Shown in pieces: positions 8,810 through 20,519 of a DNA stretch of 64,000 nucleotides (position 1 is the first letter of the stretch; each line of letters starts with the position of its first letter). The notes below the pieces were generated by a model. It saw only the letters and a list, made by a program, of their open reading frames with translations, searched no databases and had not been told where the DNA came from. The position numbers and the translations under genes are program-made. Source of the stretch: Phocoena phocoena (taxonomy: Eukaryota > Chordata > Mammalia > Artiodactyla > Phocoenidae); contig NC_089238.1 in assembly GCF_963924675.1 (NCBI RefSeq), positions 24,657,815 to 24,721,814 on the forward strand, written 5' to 3'.

Positions 8810-10849
8810 AAAGGCTTTTTACACTTGAATAAGTGCTAAATAATAATAATAGGGCAAGACTGAAAGAAACTCTTTCCCCTGGAAGGGTGTCACCACAGGC
8901 AGGATGAAGAACTGAAGAACTCCAGTTTGGGAGGGTGTGACAAAATCTGGGTTGATGAATGCTGACATTCTGAATACAATCACTCCGTGCCTTCACCTAG
9001 GTCAAGAAACGACATTGTTTTCCTGAGCCGGGGTGACAGCGAGGTGACAGAGATTAATAGCTTGGTATTGACTGAGCAACTTCTAGTTCCTTATCTTTGT
9101 CAAGTCAAGGCTGTGTCCAAGGGCTGAAAGTGTTATTAGACTTATAATTGCAAAGACATTTAAAGGGTTTCCCCTTAAGGGACTATGAAATCCAATAAAC
9201 CTCTCACAGAACCTCCAGCACCAGAGCACGAAGCCCGTCTGGGAGAGTAGCATGCTGCCAGCCAAGCGCCGGGAAACCTTGAAGCCGCCAGCATTGAATA
9301 ATGTCTGATTTATGAAGTTGGTTTTGCATTTGTATCAGTTGTTTTATTAAAAATATATGAAAGGAAGTTTTAAATATGAGCAAGCCCTGTAAGTGCTCGT
9401 CTGCAGCCAGCCCCTGTCTGGCCCAGCCCCGTGCTGCCTCCCGGCCGTTCCCTCCGTCCAGGAGGAGCCGGGAGAGAGGAACCCGTGGCTAATTTGTGGG
9501 GTTCATTTGGTCTGCCGGGATTAAGTCTCAATTTCTCACCTGAGTTTAGGGGCTGGAGGATGGGGAGTGGGCGGGTACGGAGTCAGACGGTTTGAGATGT
9601 TGTCTGTAAGGTGGCTCCGGGGCATCTCTCAGCTGGGTTGCCTTTCCTTGTCGGTAGCAACAGCTTCTACTTCTGGAAGAGGTGTTCCCGCTTCCTTTCA
9701 GGAAGGCTGTGGCACCAGAGGATGTAGGCAGGGAGAAGATTGGTTTGTAGGGGACCTGTTTGGGATGCTGGATGTGGGGACCGGGGACTGCGGAGCAGGT
9801 TAGGACTCTGGGCCTCAGTTTTCCCATCTGTCAAATGACACGATTGAACACGATCCTCACTCCCTGCCCCTCTACTGCCCTAGCGTCACCTTTGGTCCCG
9901 TTGTTCCTTGGAGCGGTGAGAGGAGCCCACTCAGCAGGGCAAGACCTTCAAGCCCAGGCCCTCAACACTTCATGAACAGAGGAGCACTCCAGAGAGAAGA
10001 GTGCCCATGAAAAGAGCAAGGACTGAGGTCCAGTGGGTGGGGCAGGCTACTGACATCCTGGAATGAGGCGTGTTGAAGCATGTTGGTAAAAAGGGCTTCT
10101 GTCTTCAGGGCCAGCCTAGGTGGCAGCCAGCACGCAGGCCACGTGGGGGGGCTGTGGGCATTTGCAGACACGTGGGAGGGCATCCACTCCACCTAGGACT
10201 TAGGAACGTCCCTACAGGACGGTGCTTCTCAAGGAGCGAAGTGGCCTCTGCTCCTCTCCCCCACCAAGCTTTCAATGAGGCGTCCAGGCAGTCAGAGGTA
10301 TGGAGGCCCTTAGGGTCTGACCTCAGTAGCCCTCTCTCCAGAGGGGGTCCCTCCGTTCTTCCTGCCCCACCGGCAGTGAGGAGGCGGCTGCCACAGCCCT
10401 ACCTTCGTATCCCTCCATGTCCCCCTGTGTCAGGCACAGACGTGGTACTTAATAAATATTGGTTCAACGAGAGGATAAAGGCCCTTCATCAGCTCCCATT
10501 CTCTCTTCCACACCATCAATACCAGCAAAGGTGGCCAGCCAGCATGGTAATTCTGCCAGAGGCAGAATTTTGGCATCTGCCAAAATTGAGGGGAGGGGAG
10601 CTTATTTCAGGTTTGACCTGGGAACCTCCTTAACAGGTGGGTGGTTTTGAAAGTCCTGAAGTGCTCTCTGGTGCTCTAGGGCTGTACCCCAGTCAGGAGG
10701 CTGGGGGAAGGGGAGCCATAACAGGCCTCAGGGATGGGCCCTGGGAGCCCTTTGTCGAGGTGGTCTCTCCCTCTCTCTCTACCTCCCTCTTGCAGTGAGG
10801 GGAAAGTCTGGGCATCTCGGGGGTCCCACATCCACTGTTACCTCGCTGT
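8810..10849. other. Unassigned, mostly single-copy-like sequence
   Basis: A short MIR-like string occurs at about 9810-9845 ('cctcagttttcccatctgtc'). A 187-codon open frame on the plus strand at 10070-10633 has no recognisable domain and low-complexity Pro/Arg/Ser composition, and is treated as chance. No exon or promoter could be supported. Confidence 0.4.
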
Positions 10850-10854
10850 TCCAC

Positions 10855-10928
10855 TAGCCTCACACCGCTGCCCTGTGCCTGGCTCATTGTAGATAAGTAT
10901 GTGTTGAATGGATCAATGAATAAATGAA
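10855..10928 (+). repeat. MIR/L2 3' tail fragment
   Basis: 'tgcctggctcattgtagata' followed by 'gtgttgaatggatcaatgaa' and 'taaatgaa', the characteristic 3' tail of MIR or L2 elements. Confidence 0.5.
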
Positions 10929-11194
10929 GCTGTCCATCAACTCCAACAGCACCCAACCCATTAATGCCACCCCAGGCGGCCGGCCGGCCAGCACACTGGC
11001 TCTGCTGGGGAGATGTGGGCATTGCAGGCACTGCCTGCTCTGGACCATGTTGTGGTTTTCCTCCATCTTCCTAGTTAAAAACTCCTTCTGTAGGTGTTAT
11101 AACTCATCACCACAGGCCTTCCAATCCTTGGTCTCCCAGTACCTTGCACTTGTCCTCAAGACAGTTTAGCAGCCTTCTCTGAACCGCTTCCACA

Positions 11195-11320
11195 GCAGGA
11201 AGGGCAGCGGTTAGGTAGCCAGACAGATCCGGCTTCAAGTTGTGACTCTGCCACTTTTCAGCTTGGGCAAGTGATTTCATCTCTCTGAGCCTCAGTGTTC
11301 TCTTCTGTAAGATGGAGACA
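11195..11320 (+). repeat. MIR SINE
   Basis: Sense MIR: 'gtgactctgccacttttcag', 'gggcaagtgatttcatctct', 'gagcctcagtgttctcttct' and 'gtaagatgg'. Confidence 0.75.
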
Positions 11321-11429
11321 AATATTGAGATCTGCCTTAGGGGGCCGTCCTGGAAAAGAAGGATGCGGAAGCATCAAGTATCTACTCACCATTGGCAGCG
11401 TGCTGAGCTCTCGAGGTTCAGTGCCCTGA

Positions 11430-11575
11430 GGTATGGACCACTGTCATCCCAGGATTCCCGCTTGACACGTGAGGACACGGAATCCCGAGAGGTTACGTCG
11501 CTTAACCAAAGTTGCGTAGCTCACAAGTGGCTGTGAAGGGTTTGGACCAGGTCTGGCAGAACTTGAGTGTGATTC
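11430..11575 (-). repeat. MIR SINE (antisense)
   Basis: Antisense MIR: 'acacgtgaggacacggaatc' with 'ccgagaggtta', 'agctcacaagtggctgtgaa' and 'accaggtctggcagaac'. Confidence 0.6.
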
Positions 11576-11697
11576 CAAAGCCCACAGTTATTATGAACTC
11601 GCTCTGTACTCCAGATGCCTGTCATGGATGTTTCGAGGTGTCCCGTTGATGCTGAGAAGGAGAGGGGGTACTTTTTCCTGATGCTCGGTGCTGACCA

Positions 11698-11810
11698 CTG
11701 ATTCAACACATCCTTTGTGAGCACTTCTCACCTGCAAGGCCTTCATCTCGAGGCTGGAGATGCAGGTTTGAATCAGACAGACCCATGGTCGGTAGCATGC
11801 CTGCTCCGAG
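11698..11810 (-). repeat. L2 LINE fragment (antisense)
   Basis: 'gattcaacacatcctttgtg' with 'agcacttctcacctgc' and 'gaggctggagatgcagg' follows the antisense L2 3'-end pattern. Confidence 0.45.
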
Positions 11811-13190
11811 GCATTCCTTCAAATCACAGAGGACTGACTTGGTGGAGGGCTGCCCTGGGTGGTGGAGGACGGAAGAGTGGGGTACGGAATGTGCAGCCAG
11901 CTGACCCCTCAGGTTTATAACCCAAGGCCAGGGCTTCCTCCCGTCATGGCCCTGTGGATCCCTGGGACTCCTTACTTTTCTTAGGCTTAGTAGGCAGAAA
12001 GTGTGGTTCCCTGGGGCAAAGCCAGCCAAGGCAGTGGTCACATTGCACCTGAGACAGGGCCTAAGAGGGCCAGGTGCTGGGTCCAGGCTGAAAGCTAGTA
12101 GTCTTGAGCCGGCACAGCCCTCCAGGAGGCAGGCAGGAAGAATGAGGGAGAGCAGACCTCTGGCCCTTCCTCTCTGGTGGCCCTCCACCCAAGCGGGGGC
12201 CGTGTCAGTAGGCAGTGCTGGTCTTCAGGGCAGATGGCAGAGGGGCCTGCTCCCCAGGCTGCTGACGTTGGGAAGCCTTTCAGAGCTCTCCGCCCCCTGC
12301 CAGGGCTGCTGCTTTCCCAAAACAGATGGCCCCAGCCCTCCTCCGTCTCATCCTTCTTCCTGTTCCCTGCTCCCCTCACTGTGCACTTACTTGCTCTGGG
12401 CAGGCCAGGTGCTCTCCTATGTCCTCCACGCCCCTGCATAGCTCCTGGCCCTGAAGTTCTCATTAATTCTCCTGCATGCTCAGGCTTACCTTGTCTCTTC
12501 CTGCACCAGCTAAGCCCTGGGGCCCTCACACCTTGAGAGGAAATAGTCCTGGGAGGTGTCACTGGAGACCATGTCACCTCTTAGCACATAGGACCCTGGT
12601 AACCTTTGTGCTGCCAGCCTTGTAACACCCACCTTCCGGCCCTGCCTCCTGGCTGGCAGGTTCAAGCCCTATAATACTCGAAACTCTTTGTTCTTCCCTG
12701 CCTGTTAGTAGTTCAGGCTGACTCAGTCTTTTGCAGAGTTGAGCTCTTGTGACATTGAATCTGTGGGACTATGGGCTTTTGGAAGTTGGTCTTGAAGGTT
12801 GGTCTTCAACAGTCTGTCATGCTTTGTGTTTTTCACCTGCTTTTGATCAAACTTGAGCAGAGGATTTCAGTGCCGTGGGGTTTTAGAAACTGGAGACACC
12901 AAGGATTGGGAGGAACAGAGAGGAATTCAGGAAGGACAGACAGAGAGGGATCTATAGACAGTCCCCCTTGAAGGGGTTCTTACACCACCCAGCGGCTCCC
13001 ACGCCGGCTGCAGACTCAGATCACTTGGCCTCCTCTGCCCCAGGTCCAAAGCGCTCTGGCCATCAGGCCATTTGGAGGGCAAATCAACCTGCTTCCCGGA
13101 GGTTTCACTGTCTTGTGTGTCTTTCCATGGGATTTCCCAGGGCTCAGTCAGCTTACCTGTTGAACTAGCCCGTGCAGATGTGTCATTGAG
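11811..13190. other. Unassigned GC-rich sequence
   Basis: Overlapping open frames of 119-161 codons occur on both strands between 11.7 and 12.6 kb. None resembles a known protein and they reflect low stop density in GC-rich DNA. No exon supported. Confidence 0.4.
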
Positions 13191-13199
13191 GTTGACACG

Positions 13200-13700
13200 G
13201 TCTCTTTCTCCTTCGAGAACTGGGCTACCCTTTAATTGGACTGAGGCAGTCAGTATTCTTTTGGAGCAAATGACAGAGACCCAAGCCAGGTTGATTTGAT
13301 CCAAAAGGAGAATGGACTGGCCCCCACAACTGAAAAGCAACTGTGGGTTCCGGCAACAGAATTCAAGGCTCAAATGCCTATTTTGGAACTTGGTTTCTCT
13401 CCGTCTCTCAGTGTTCTTTTCTTCTGGGTCACTCTTCTCAAGCAAGCTGGTCCCAAGTGGTGCCACCAGCAGCCCCGGATTTACACCCTTTTCTTCGTTG
13501 CTCTGGTGGACTTCTGTAGACTGAGTCTCCCTGGACCAACCTAGGCTACATGCCCATCTCTGAGCCAATCACGAGAGGGGCAACGAGTTGATTGGTCAAA
13601 AGTGGGTCATGTGCCCAACCTGGAGTTGGGTCAATGCCAAGTAAACCACATGGATTCAGAGTGGGGTCCAGGCAGGGGAGGAAATCTAACACCCAGTAAA
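13200..13700. repeat. Probable ancient interspersed repeat, class unassigned
   Basis: The segment contains 'agccaatcacgagag' and 'tgattggtcaaaagtgggtc' with 'atgtgcccaacctggag'. Blocks at 35100-35295 and 55130-55505 share this layout (CCAAT/ATTGG motifs next to a tCAyrTGCC string), so the three may be relics of one family. A minus-strand open frame of 213 codons crossing 12927-13568 has no recognisable protein content. Confidence 0.35.
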
Positions 13701-13954
13701 GGGCCACCGCAGACATTCAAATTTTCCAGCTGTCCTACCTTTGCTGATGCTGTTTCTCCTGTCTGGAGCTGTTGTCCCTCCTCCCTGCTTTGCTTCCCTA
13801 CCCTTCACCTCCCACCTCCTCATGTTGAGTTGTCAATTTGATGTCAGTATGTTACTTGGAGAGATCTTTCCTCTTTCGGTGTCTCAGTGTATACAAAAAA
13901 AGAGGGTTAGAATAAACCCCCTGGCTTCTTCCAGCTCCTAAATATTAAGCTTTT

Positions 13955-14160
13955 CAGGGCTCAACTGAAGTGCTGCCTCCACCAAGCAGGCCTCCGGTAT
14001 GTCCTCCATCTGCACAGCCTGATTTTGCCTTGAGTCTTGGCTGTTATGTTATACATTTTGTCTCCTTCTTATCCCACGAGCTCCTCCAGGGTGGGATCAT
14101 GTGTGATTCATCTCCGATTCCTTGACAGAATCTCGCACACGGTAGGTGCTCATAAGACCC
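13955..14160 (+). repeat. L2 LINE 3' end
   Basis: Sense L2: 'ccaccaagcaggcctccggt', 'acgagctcctccagggtggg' and 'cacacggtaggtgctcataa' follow the L2 3'-region order. Confidence 0.65.
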
Positions 14161-14189
14161 TCAGGAGTTAGACCTGGGTAGCTTCTGTA

Positions 14190-14600
14190 TTTGATTCTTC
14201 CCCCATATTGAAAAGTGAAGCAATGCCAAAACAGGGCAACAAACACTTAAAAATAATTTTTTTTAATGTTTTCTTTGAAGAAATTAGTGCTTTAACACTA
14301 AAGCAAATATAACACAACAGTTTACTACTCTGCGCCCATAAAATACATGTCTGAGTAATTTTGATTAATGCAAAACTGTCAGAATATTTATGGCAAAATA
14401 ATGGCACTTCAGAACTTTTGATTCAACACATAGGGTTATACCAATTATGTTGTAAATGATAGCTATGTGTCACTCATAATCCCCCAACTTAGTTCTGCTT
14501 TCAGTGCTCTACCACAGGTGACAATGTCCTACAATGTAATTTGCTATTCACAAGATAATTATGGGATTTGTTTTTAAGAATGTAATTCACAGTGCATGCC
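14190..14600. promoter_or_regulatory. Candidate conserved AT-rich non-coding block
   Basis: AT-rich, not repeat-like, with homeodomain-type ATTA cores ('gaaattagtgctttaacact', 'ttttgattaatgcaaaac', 'agataattatggg'). Function is inference only. Confidence 0.2.
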
Positions 14601-15484
14601 GGGTGGTGGGGTCGGGGGAGGAGACCCATGTTTGAAGTTGGAGGATGAGTGTCTTATTTCAGTCCTCTTGTGTATCACTGTGACTTTAGGTATCATGTCC
14701 TTTGGTGAAAACATGGAGTCTGAATTTGAGGCCTTCTGTGAATCTGCAGCTGCCTCCCATTTCTCCTGATCTCCTGATCAGCAGTACGCTCACTGGGCTT
14801 GTGAAATCACCTTTACTGCTGCTAATTCAGAGGTCTGACAGTGCAGTGGAGATGTGGGGACTGACAGGCAGGGAGGGTGGTGCTGGGACCGGCTGGCATG
14901 GGCACATTTGGTGACTGCGATCACGCTGCGGGTGGCTGGACAGCCTTCTTGGCCCATGCATATGCATGGACCTGCCCTGGGGAGCTGGGGAGTTGGCCGG
15001 TCTCCGGGAAGGACACCATATGGAAAGTGTGTGTGTGTGTGTGTGTGCGTGTTTTTTTTAGACTACCAAAACAAAAGAAGAAAGGAAAAAGGAGAAAGGA
15101 AAAGAAAACTTAGAGATAGGATCGTACAAGGTTAATGATTAAAAGAATCATAAATATCAATGAACTGCTCCAGCCCTCACATGGCCCAGGTGCAGAAACT
15201 GATGGGGAGTTGAGGGGGCCACGTCCAAGGCCAAAGGCAGAAGGAGAAGCCAGGGGGTCCAGCACAGCCCCCTAGAGAAGCATGACCTTTGGTTCCTGAG
15301 TCTCCTCCTGGCCCTCTTGGGATTTCCTAACAGGACAGTGTGGTGATCTGTGGCTTTGCGTTTCCAGATTCTTCTAACAATCAATAATTTCCTGGCAGTT
15401 GGTGTTTTACATGATTTGTTCTCCAAACCTATTACCCAAGATGATTCTTTTTAACTATGTAAGTCTTTAAATTCCCCTGTTGGC
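14601..15484. other. Unassigned sequence with a TG microsatellite
   Basis: Contains (TG)n at 15027-15050 followed by a T-run and an A/G-rich stretch at 15060-15115. Nothing else supported. Confidence 0.45.
15027..15052 (+). repeat. (TG)n microsatellite
   Basis: About 11 TG dinucleotides plus one CG interruption. Confidence 0.95.
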
Positions 15485-15489
15485 TTAAA

Positions 15490-15540
15490 TCAAAAAAAAA
15501 GTTTAATTGTGGTAAAATAAGCTTAACAAAATTTACTGAG
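15490..15540 (-). repeat. L1M 3' UTR, outer copy, left part
   Basis: 'ttaattgtggtaaaataagc' with 'ttaacaaaattta' is the antisense 3' end of an old L1 3' UTR. The expected next string ('cttaaccatttttaagtgta') appears only at about 16268, beyond a second L1. Confidence 0.5.
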
Positions 15541-15599
15541 CATCATTTGGGGTGACGATGTAGTTTTTATTGACAAGGGAATATTTGCACAATATACTC

Positions 15600-16262
15600 T
15601 TTTTAAAAAATTGTGGCAATAAAACACGACATAAAATTTACACACTCAACAATTTCCAAGTGTACAGTATAATATTGTTAACCACTGGCATTGCTGTATA
15701 ACAGATCCCCAGAACATTCTCCCATGCTACATGACTGAAATCCTACACCCACCGAAGAACACCACCCATCTTTCTCTCCCCCGACCCTGGCAACCACCAA
15801 TCTACCTTCTGCGCTATGAATTTGACTATTTTAGGTACCTCATCTAAATGGAATCACGCACTATTTGTCGTTTTATGACTGACACTTCACTTAACGTAAT
15901 ATCCTTAAGTTTCATTCATGTTGTAGCATATGACAGGATTTCCTTCTTTTCCTAAGGCTGAATAATATTCCGTTGTAGATGTACCATATTGTCTTTACTC
16001 ATTCATCCATCAGTCAACATTTAAGTTGCTGTCACTTCTTGGCTTTTGTAAATAGTGCTTCAGTGAACACAAGGATGCAAATATCTCTTTGAGATCCTGT
16101 TTTCAATTCTTCTGGATACATACCCAGAAGTGGGATGGCGGGATCACATGGTAGTTCTATCTTTAATTTTTTGGAGGAGGCTTCAGACTGCTTTCCACAG
16201 TGGTTATACCATTTTACCTTCCTGCCAACAGTGAATAAGTGTTCCAGTTTCTCTACCTCCTT
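15600..16262 (-). repeat. L1M 3' end nested in older L1
   Basis: Antisense L1: 3' UTR ('aaaattgtggcaataaaaca', 'tggcaaccaccaatctacct') then ORF2 C-terminal region ('gaataatattccgttgtaga', 'cccagaagtgggatggcggg', 'gatcacatggtagttctatc', 'ccttcctgccaacagtgaat'). Many lesions, so not coding. Confidence 0.8.
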
Positions 16263-16375
16263 GCCCCATCTTAACCATTTTTAAGTGTACGTTTCAGTAG
16301 AGTTAAGTATATTCACATGGTTGTACACCCCGTCTCTGGAACTCTTTCATCTTGCCAACAGCCTAAAACCATTTG
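16263..16375 (-). repeat. L1M 3' UTR, outer copy, right part
   Basis: 'cttaaccatttttaagtgta' with 'cgtttcagtagagttaag' and 'ctggaactctttcatcttgc' is again L1 3' UTR, out of order with the preceding ORF2 segment. It is best explained as the remainder of the outer copy. Confidence 0.55.
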
Positions 16376-17035
16376 GATTGGTTACTGTGACTTGCAGTGA
16401 AAGAGCCCTAATTTATACACCACCAGTAAAATGCATCCCGGTTCCCTGATGCATCAACATGTCAGTACATTCTTAGTTTGTAGCAGTGGGTGCATTTGGG
16501 GATCACAGGGGAGAGCGGTGCCCCAGGATTTCTGAGCTGGAGTGATAACACTCTTGAGAGGTTGGAGAAGAGACCCCTTAGGAGGAGGAGGTTGATAACC
16601 CAGGGTACTCTGATGTGTGGGATCACGTACTAGACCTCTGCTCCCTCACTCTCCTGGACAGCTGTTTTTGCCTAACAAAAACAAATGTTCATCCTCTTAG
16701 TCCGGTGGCTCCAAATGTAGCATCCCCTGGGGTACTTGCTAAAAGCATCAATGCCAGGGCCTTGCCTCTTCCCTCAGGATGGGGGATTCTTCAGGAGGAC
16801 ATGCCTCAGGTCCAGATAATTCCTACATTCGGAGGTTGAAGCAACTGTTTGCTTTGGGGACAGGAACTGCCAGCACCCCTCATGGACTTCCCAGGGCAGC
16901 AGAAGGGCTGCTTTTGAGAGCACCTGATGCGCTATCCCTATTGCATTTTCTCATCTTTTCCTTCTAGAAGGGCTGTTGAAGGTCACCTGGCAAACCGGAT
17001 GTGTGTGTCATAACAACAGAGAGTTCTTCCCTGAT
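16376..17035. other. Unassigned sequence
   Basis: A possible diverged hAT (MER-type) relic lies at about 16700-16830 ('ggggtacttgctaaaagcat' and 'caatgccagggcc'). Otherwise nothing supported. Confidence 0.35.
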
Positions 17036-17039
17036 AAAA

Positions 17040-17330
17040 CAGGTAGTTTGGGGGAACAAGCGCTTGGCTTGGTGATTTTAGAAACCCTGATTTGTCAAAG
17101 CCAAGAATAGCCTTGTAATAATAAAGGGAAAAAATTGCTTGCGATTCCAAAGGGAGTCGTGATTTAGCGATAGTCCCGAAGGAAAATTAGGGTGTGTGTG
17201 TGAGACGGTTCCTCTCCTTCCTGCTGCCTCTTGAGAGACGATTACTCATTTGTAATTTATTAGCTAATTACGCACGGGCAAAGGAGTATGAATCACTTCA
17301 ATTAGATGATAGCAATTAGTGAGGGCTTGT
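17040..17330. promoter_or_regulatory. Candidate conserved enhancer-like element
   Basis: Non-repetitive block with clustered homeodomain-type cores: 'catttgtaatttattagcta' followed by 'attacgcacgg', 'cttcaattagatgatagcaa' and 'ttag', as well as 'gtaataataaaggg'. The density of TAATT/ATTAG motifs and lack of repeat similarity suggest a conserved non-coding element. No direct evidence of activity. Confidence 0.3.
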
Positions 17331-17499
17331 TTCACTCCTTTCTACTGGGGGTTCTGAGTGTGTTTAGACAACACAGGTGCTGCCGAGGCCAGGACGCTTC
17401 TGGGGATGAGATCCTCCATGTACTCTGCCCCTGCCCAGCGAGCACGTCATTCCCGTCCCAACTTCCCCCCTCACCTCCTCTGACTGTACCACTTTCTGA

Positions 17500-17680
17500 T
17501 TTGTCTGCCTTTCCTCTCTTACACGCTCTACAAATCTGGGCAAATCACCTTACTTCTCTGGACCCCATCTGCAAAATGGAATCATCTACTCTCCTGGCTC
17601 ACATGCAGGAGGCTGGAAGGATGATGGAAACTTTAGACCATGAATTTGGAATCACTGGATGTTTGATTTGCTCCTAGCAC
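17500..17680 (+). repeat. MIR SINE fragment
   Basis: Sense MIR core 'ctgggcaaatcaccttactt' with 'ctctggaccccatctgcaaa' and 'atggaatc'. Confidence 0.55.
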
Positions 17681-17819
17681 GCCCAGAAGGTTGGGGAAAC
17701 GCCAGCCCTTAGAACCCAGTGACTCTACTGCTCCACACTTACTGCAGAGATGCACCGTACATGTGCACAGGGATCCCGGCTCCAGGGTGCTCTTTGCACC
17801 ATGGCATTTACTAGCAAAG

Positions 17820-18110
17820 TACAGCAGGCAACCCCGGTGTCCAAGAATAATATTCCATTGTAGGAATTATTAGAATAGGAGAACAGCTAAATAAAATGTG
17901 CTATATTCAAATGATGGAATACTACAAATCAGTCATAAGGACTGACCTAGATCTCTGTATGTCAACATGGATAGTGGCAAATTACTGTATAATATACACG
18001 GTAGGATCTCATTTATGCCAAGAAATTGATATAAAATGTTACACATTTTCTATGAAGTGTCTCTATCAATCAATCAGTTGATCAATCCTCTATTTATATG
18101 TGTATTCTGG
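17820..18110 (+). repeat. L1M ORF2/3' UTR fragment
   Basis: Sense ancient L1: 'atattcaaatgatggaatac' with 'tacaaatcagtcataagg', then 'ctagatctctgtatgtcaac' and 'tctcatttatgcca'. Heavily diverged. Confidence 0.65.
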
Positions 18111-18760
18111 TGAAGGATAAAGCAGGTCCATGACAACACATCAAATTAATGGTTTAAAATCATCAGAATATCATGATAAAGTCCCTTTGGCTATTGTGCT
18201 CTCCAGTCCCAAATCCTCGATCACTTCCATGGAGAGTGGGAGCTGGATTTGGGAGGATGACAAAGAAGACTAACTTTATCTGAATGTTCTAACTTTGAAA
18301 ATCTTAAGTAGGCAATTATAAACACCTGAGGCCTCAACTTGCTTCAAGTTTCCTGCTCGGCACCCCGGAAGCTCCTCCCAGCCCAGTGCCACCCTTGCCT
18401 CAGCCTTCCAGCCCCCAGCTCCACTCCTTTCTTTATACTAAAACAGATTTTAATAAAGCATGTGGAAGAGGATTACTGCTTCATCTGATTTCCGCTATTT
18501 GAAGTCCTGGGGGAAGGAAAGCCTTGTTTAACTCAATTCATAACACTATTAATCCAACCATAAACCTTCCGATGACTTGAAAGGAGAGAGGAGAATTCAT
18601 TACAGCCCATCTCTAAGCGGCAAATCTTTCCTTTCACGGGCCGGCAGGTGAGGCTCTGGGGGCCGTCGGCACATTGTCTCTCTGAAGGTCTCTGAACAGA
18701 GCCCTGGCACAGAGCCGACTGAAAGGAGATGGTGTCAGAGCTCTCACGGTTTCCTTCTCC
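18111..18760. other. Unassigned sequence
   Basis: No gene or repeat supported. Confidence 0.4.
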
Positions 18761-18764
18761 TTCC

Positions 18765-18850
18765 ACGCTTTCCACATGGGGTAACTGGGGCCCAGAGAGG
18801 TTGGGTAAGTTGTCCAAAGTCACAGAGCTAAAAAGCAAGAGACCGGACTA
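18765..18850 (-). repeat. MIR SINE fragment (antisense)
   Basis: 'ggggtaactggggcccagag' with 'aggttgggtaagttgtcca' and 'agtcacagagctaaaaagc' is the antisense MIR core. Confidence 0.65.
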
Positions 18851-18924
18851 ACTCAAACTCTCCCGATTTGATGTCATCCATTGTGAAAACAGTTTCAAAC
18901 GTGCTTTTATAGGTTTGCGCGCAA

Positions 18925-19425
18925 TCATTCTACATCTGGATATCTAGTCTGAGGAAGTCATTCTAAATATGGAAAAAGCTATATCCCTATTATGTGCATC
19001 ACACTATAGTTCATAATGTTAAATCCTGAGTCAGACTAATGTGTACCATTAGGAAAATGCTCTGCTGACAACCCAACTCAGTGGGTTATTACGCTATAAA
19101 AAAGTGTTTCAAAAGACTCAGATAACATGGATAAACTCATACTGAACAAAAAAAAATGGCAGGATGAAAATGGCATATATAAAGTTGTTTGATTAAAATT
19201 TTATAAAAAGTACGCATATAGGAAAAAGACTGGAAGAAACAGAGCACATTGCCACATAAGGGCTTGTCACTGCCTTCCCTCATATTTAATAATAAGTGAT
19301 CAAATCGCTTTACGTTATTATAGTGTGACAGTGATCTATATTTCTCTTTTCTAATTCTGTTCCTCCCAAATATTTTGTAACGTGCTAATATTGTTTTTTA
19401 ATGAATACATTTTAATTTTGGAAAG
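18925..19425 (+). repeat. L1ME-like fragment (sense)
   Basis: 'ggatatctagtctgaggaag', 'gggttattacgctataaaaa', 'aactcatactgaacaaaaaa' and 'ggaaaaagactggaagaaac' follow an ancient L1 3' region. Very diverged. Confidence 0.5.
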
Positions 19426-19934
19426 GTGGTTTCACCTATCGTCTTAGGTCAGTTTCTCTGTACGACAGACTTCGAGAGAGAAATCTGCATGCAGAAGTTT
19501 GCTGGGAAAGGCCCTCAGGACAAAGATCTCTGAGGGATGAGGGCCACAAAAGCACACAGAGGGAGAGGTTGGGCTGCAAGGCAGTCGCAACAAAGTTCTC
19601 AGCTGATCCCATGGGGATGTCTGCAGCTGGGATGGGCTTCGGGGTGCCCTGAATTGGGATAAGGGGACCAGCCTCTGTGCCCTCACAAGGACAGGAAATG
19701 GATGGGGGCTGCCCCCAGGGAGAGGACATAACCTTGGGAAAGGCAGCTCCCGTCAGCTGAAGGCAGCTCCTGGGGAAGGACTCAGCTCTGAGCCATTAGT
19801 AGCCAACGCGCCGCAGCTGAGAGGTGTTTCTTGGTCACGAAAGAGGGATCTGGGAAGTGTACCACAGCATCTGGGAAACCTATCATAATACACATGTGCC
19901 TGGCAGCAAAGCTATGAGTTAGGGCAAGTTGAAT
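19426..19934. other. Unassigned sequence
   Basis: No gene or repeat supported. Confidence 0.4.
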
Positions 19935-20095
19935 AGGACGCATTTTATAGATGGGGAAACTGAGGCACAGAGCACCTATGTGATTTTCCCAGGTCACAAA
20001 GCCAGAGAATGCATTTACTTAAAAATCATGAGAGCAAGGCCAGGGCAAGAAGCCAGGCACCCTGACTCCCAGGCTGTCCATTGTACCATCCTACC
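19935..20095 (-). repeat. MIR SINE (antisense)
   Basis: 'attttatagatggggaaact' with 'gaggcacagagcac' and 'ttcccaggtcacaaagcc' is an antisense MIR. It continues to 'ccctgactcccaggctgtcc'. Confidence 0.75.
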
Positions 20096-20519
20096 TGAGG
20101 CATAGCCCTAAGAACTCTGGCCAGAAGGGTCAGGGTTTAGGGCCAAGGAGGACCTGGGATGCTGAGCTATGCCCTGGGGGGTCTGAGCCAAAGAGCAGGG
20201 CTTCCTCGGGGTGAGACACAGGTGCCTCCTGGCCTCTGGTGGGCTAGCTGTAAGGGACCAGGGGATGGAGCCCATCATTTCACAGGACCCAAGAAGCACA
20301 AGTTCTGGTCCTCCCAGGCCTGGGCACCTAGAGCAGGCTGCCTGCCATCCCTGCAGGAGCGTCCTCGAGAACCTGGGGCCAGAGCGAGGAGGTCAGTGAG
20401 CCACTTGATCCATGATTTACTGGCCAGTGTTTCATGCAAAACTGGGGACACTGCAGTGAATGTGGCAAATGGGGGTGTCCCTCCCTGTGTAGGGGCTAGA
20501 GTTCCGTAGGGCATCCTGA
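20096..20519. other. Unassigned sequence
   Basis: No gene or repeat supported. Overlapping short frames on both strands are chance. Confidence 0.4.

Noticed and set aside
10070..10633. 187-codon open frame on the plus strand
   Set aside because: Low-complexity GC-rich sequence with no family resemblance, and no supporting exon signals.
12927..13568. 213-codon open frame on the minus strand
   Set aside because: No recognisable domain, Ser/Arg/Glu-rich chance composition, overlaps a probable repeat, and no splice or promoter context.
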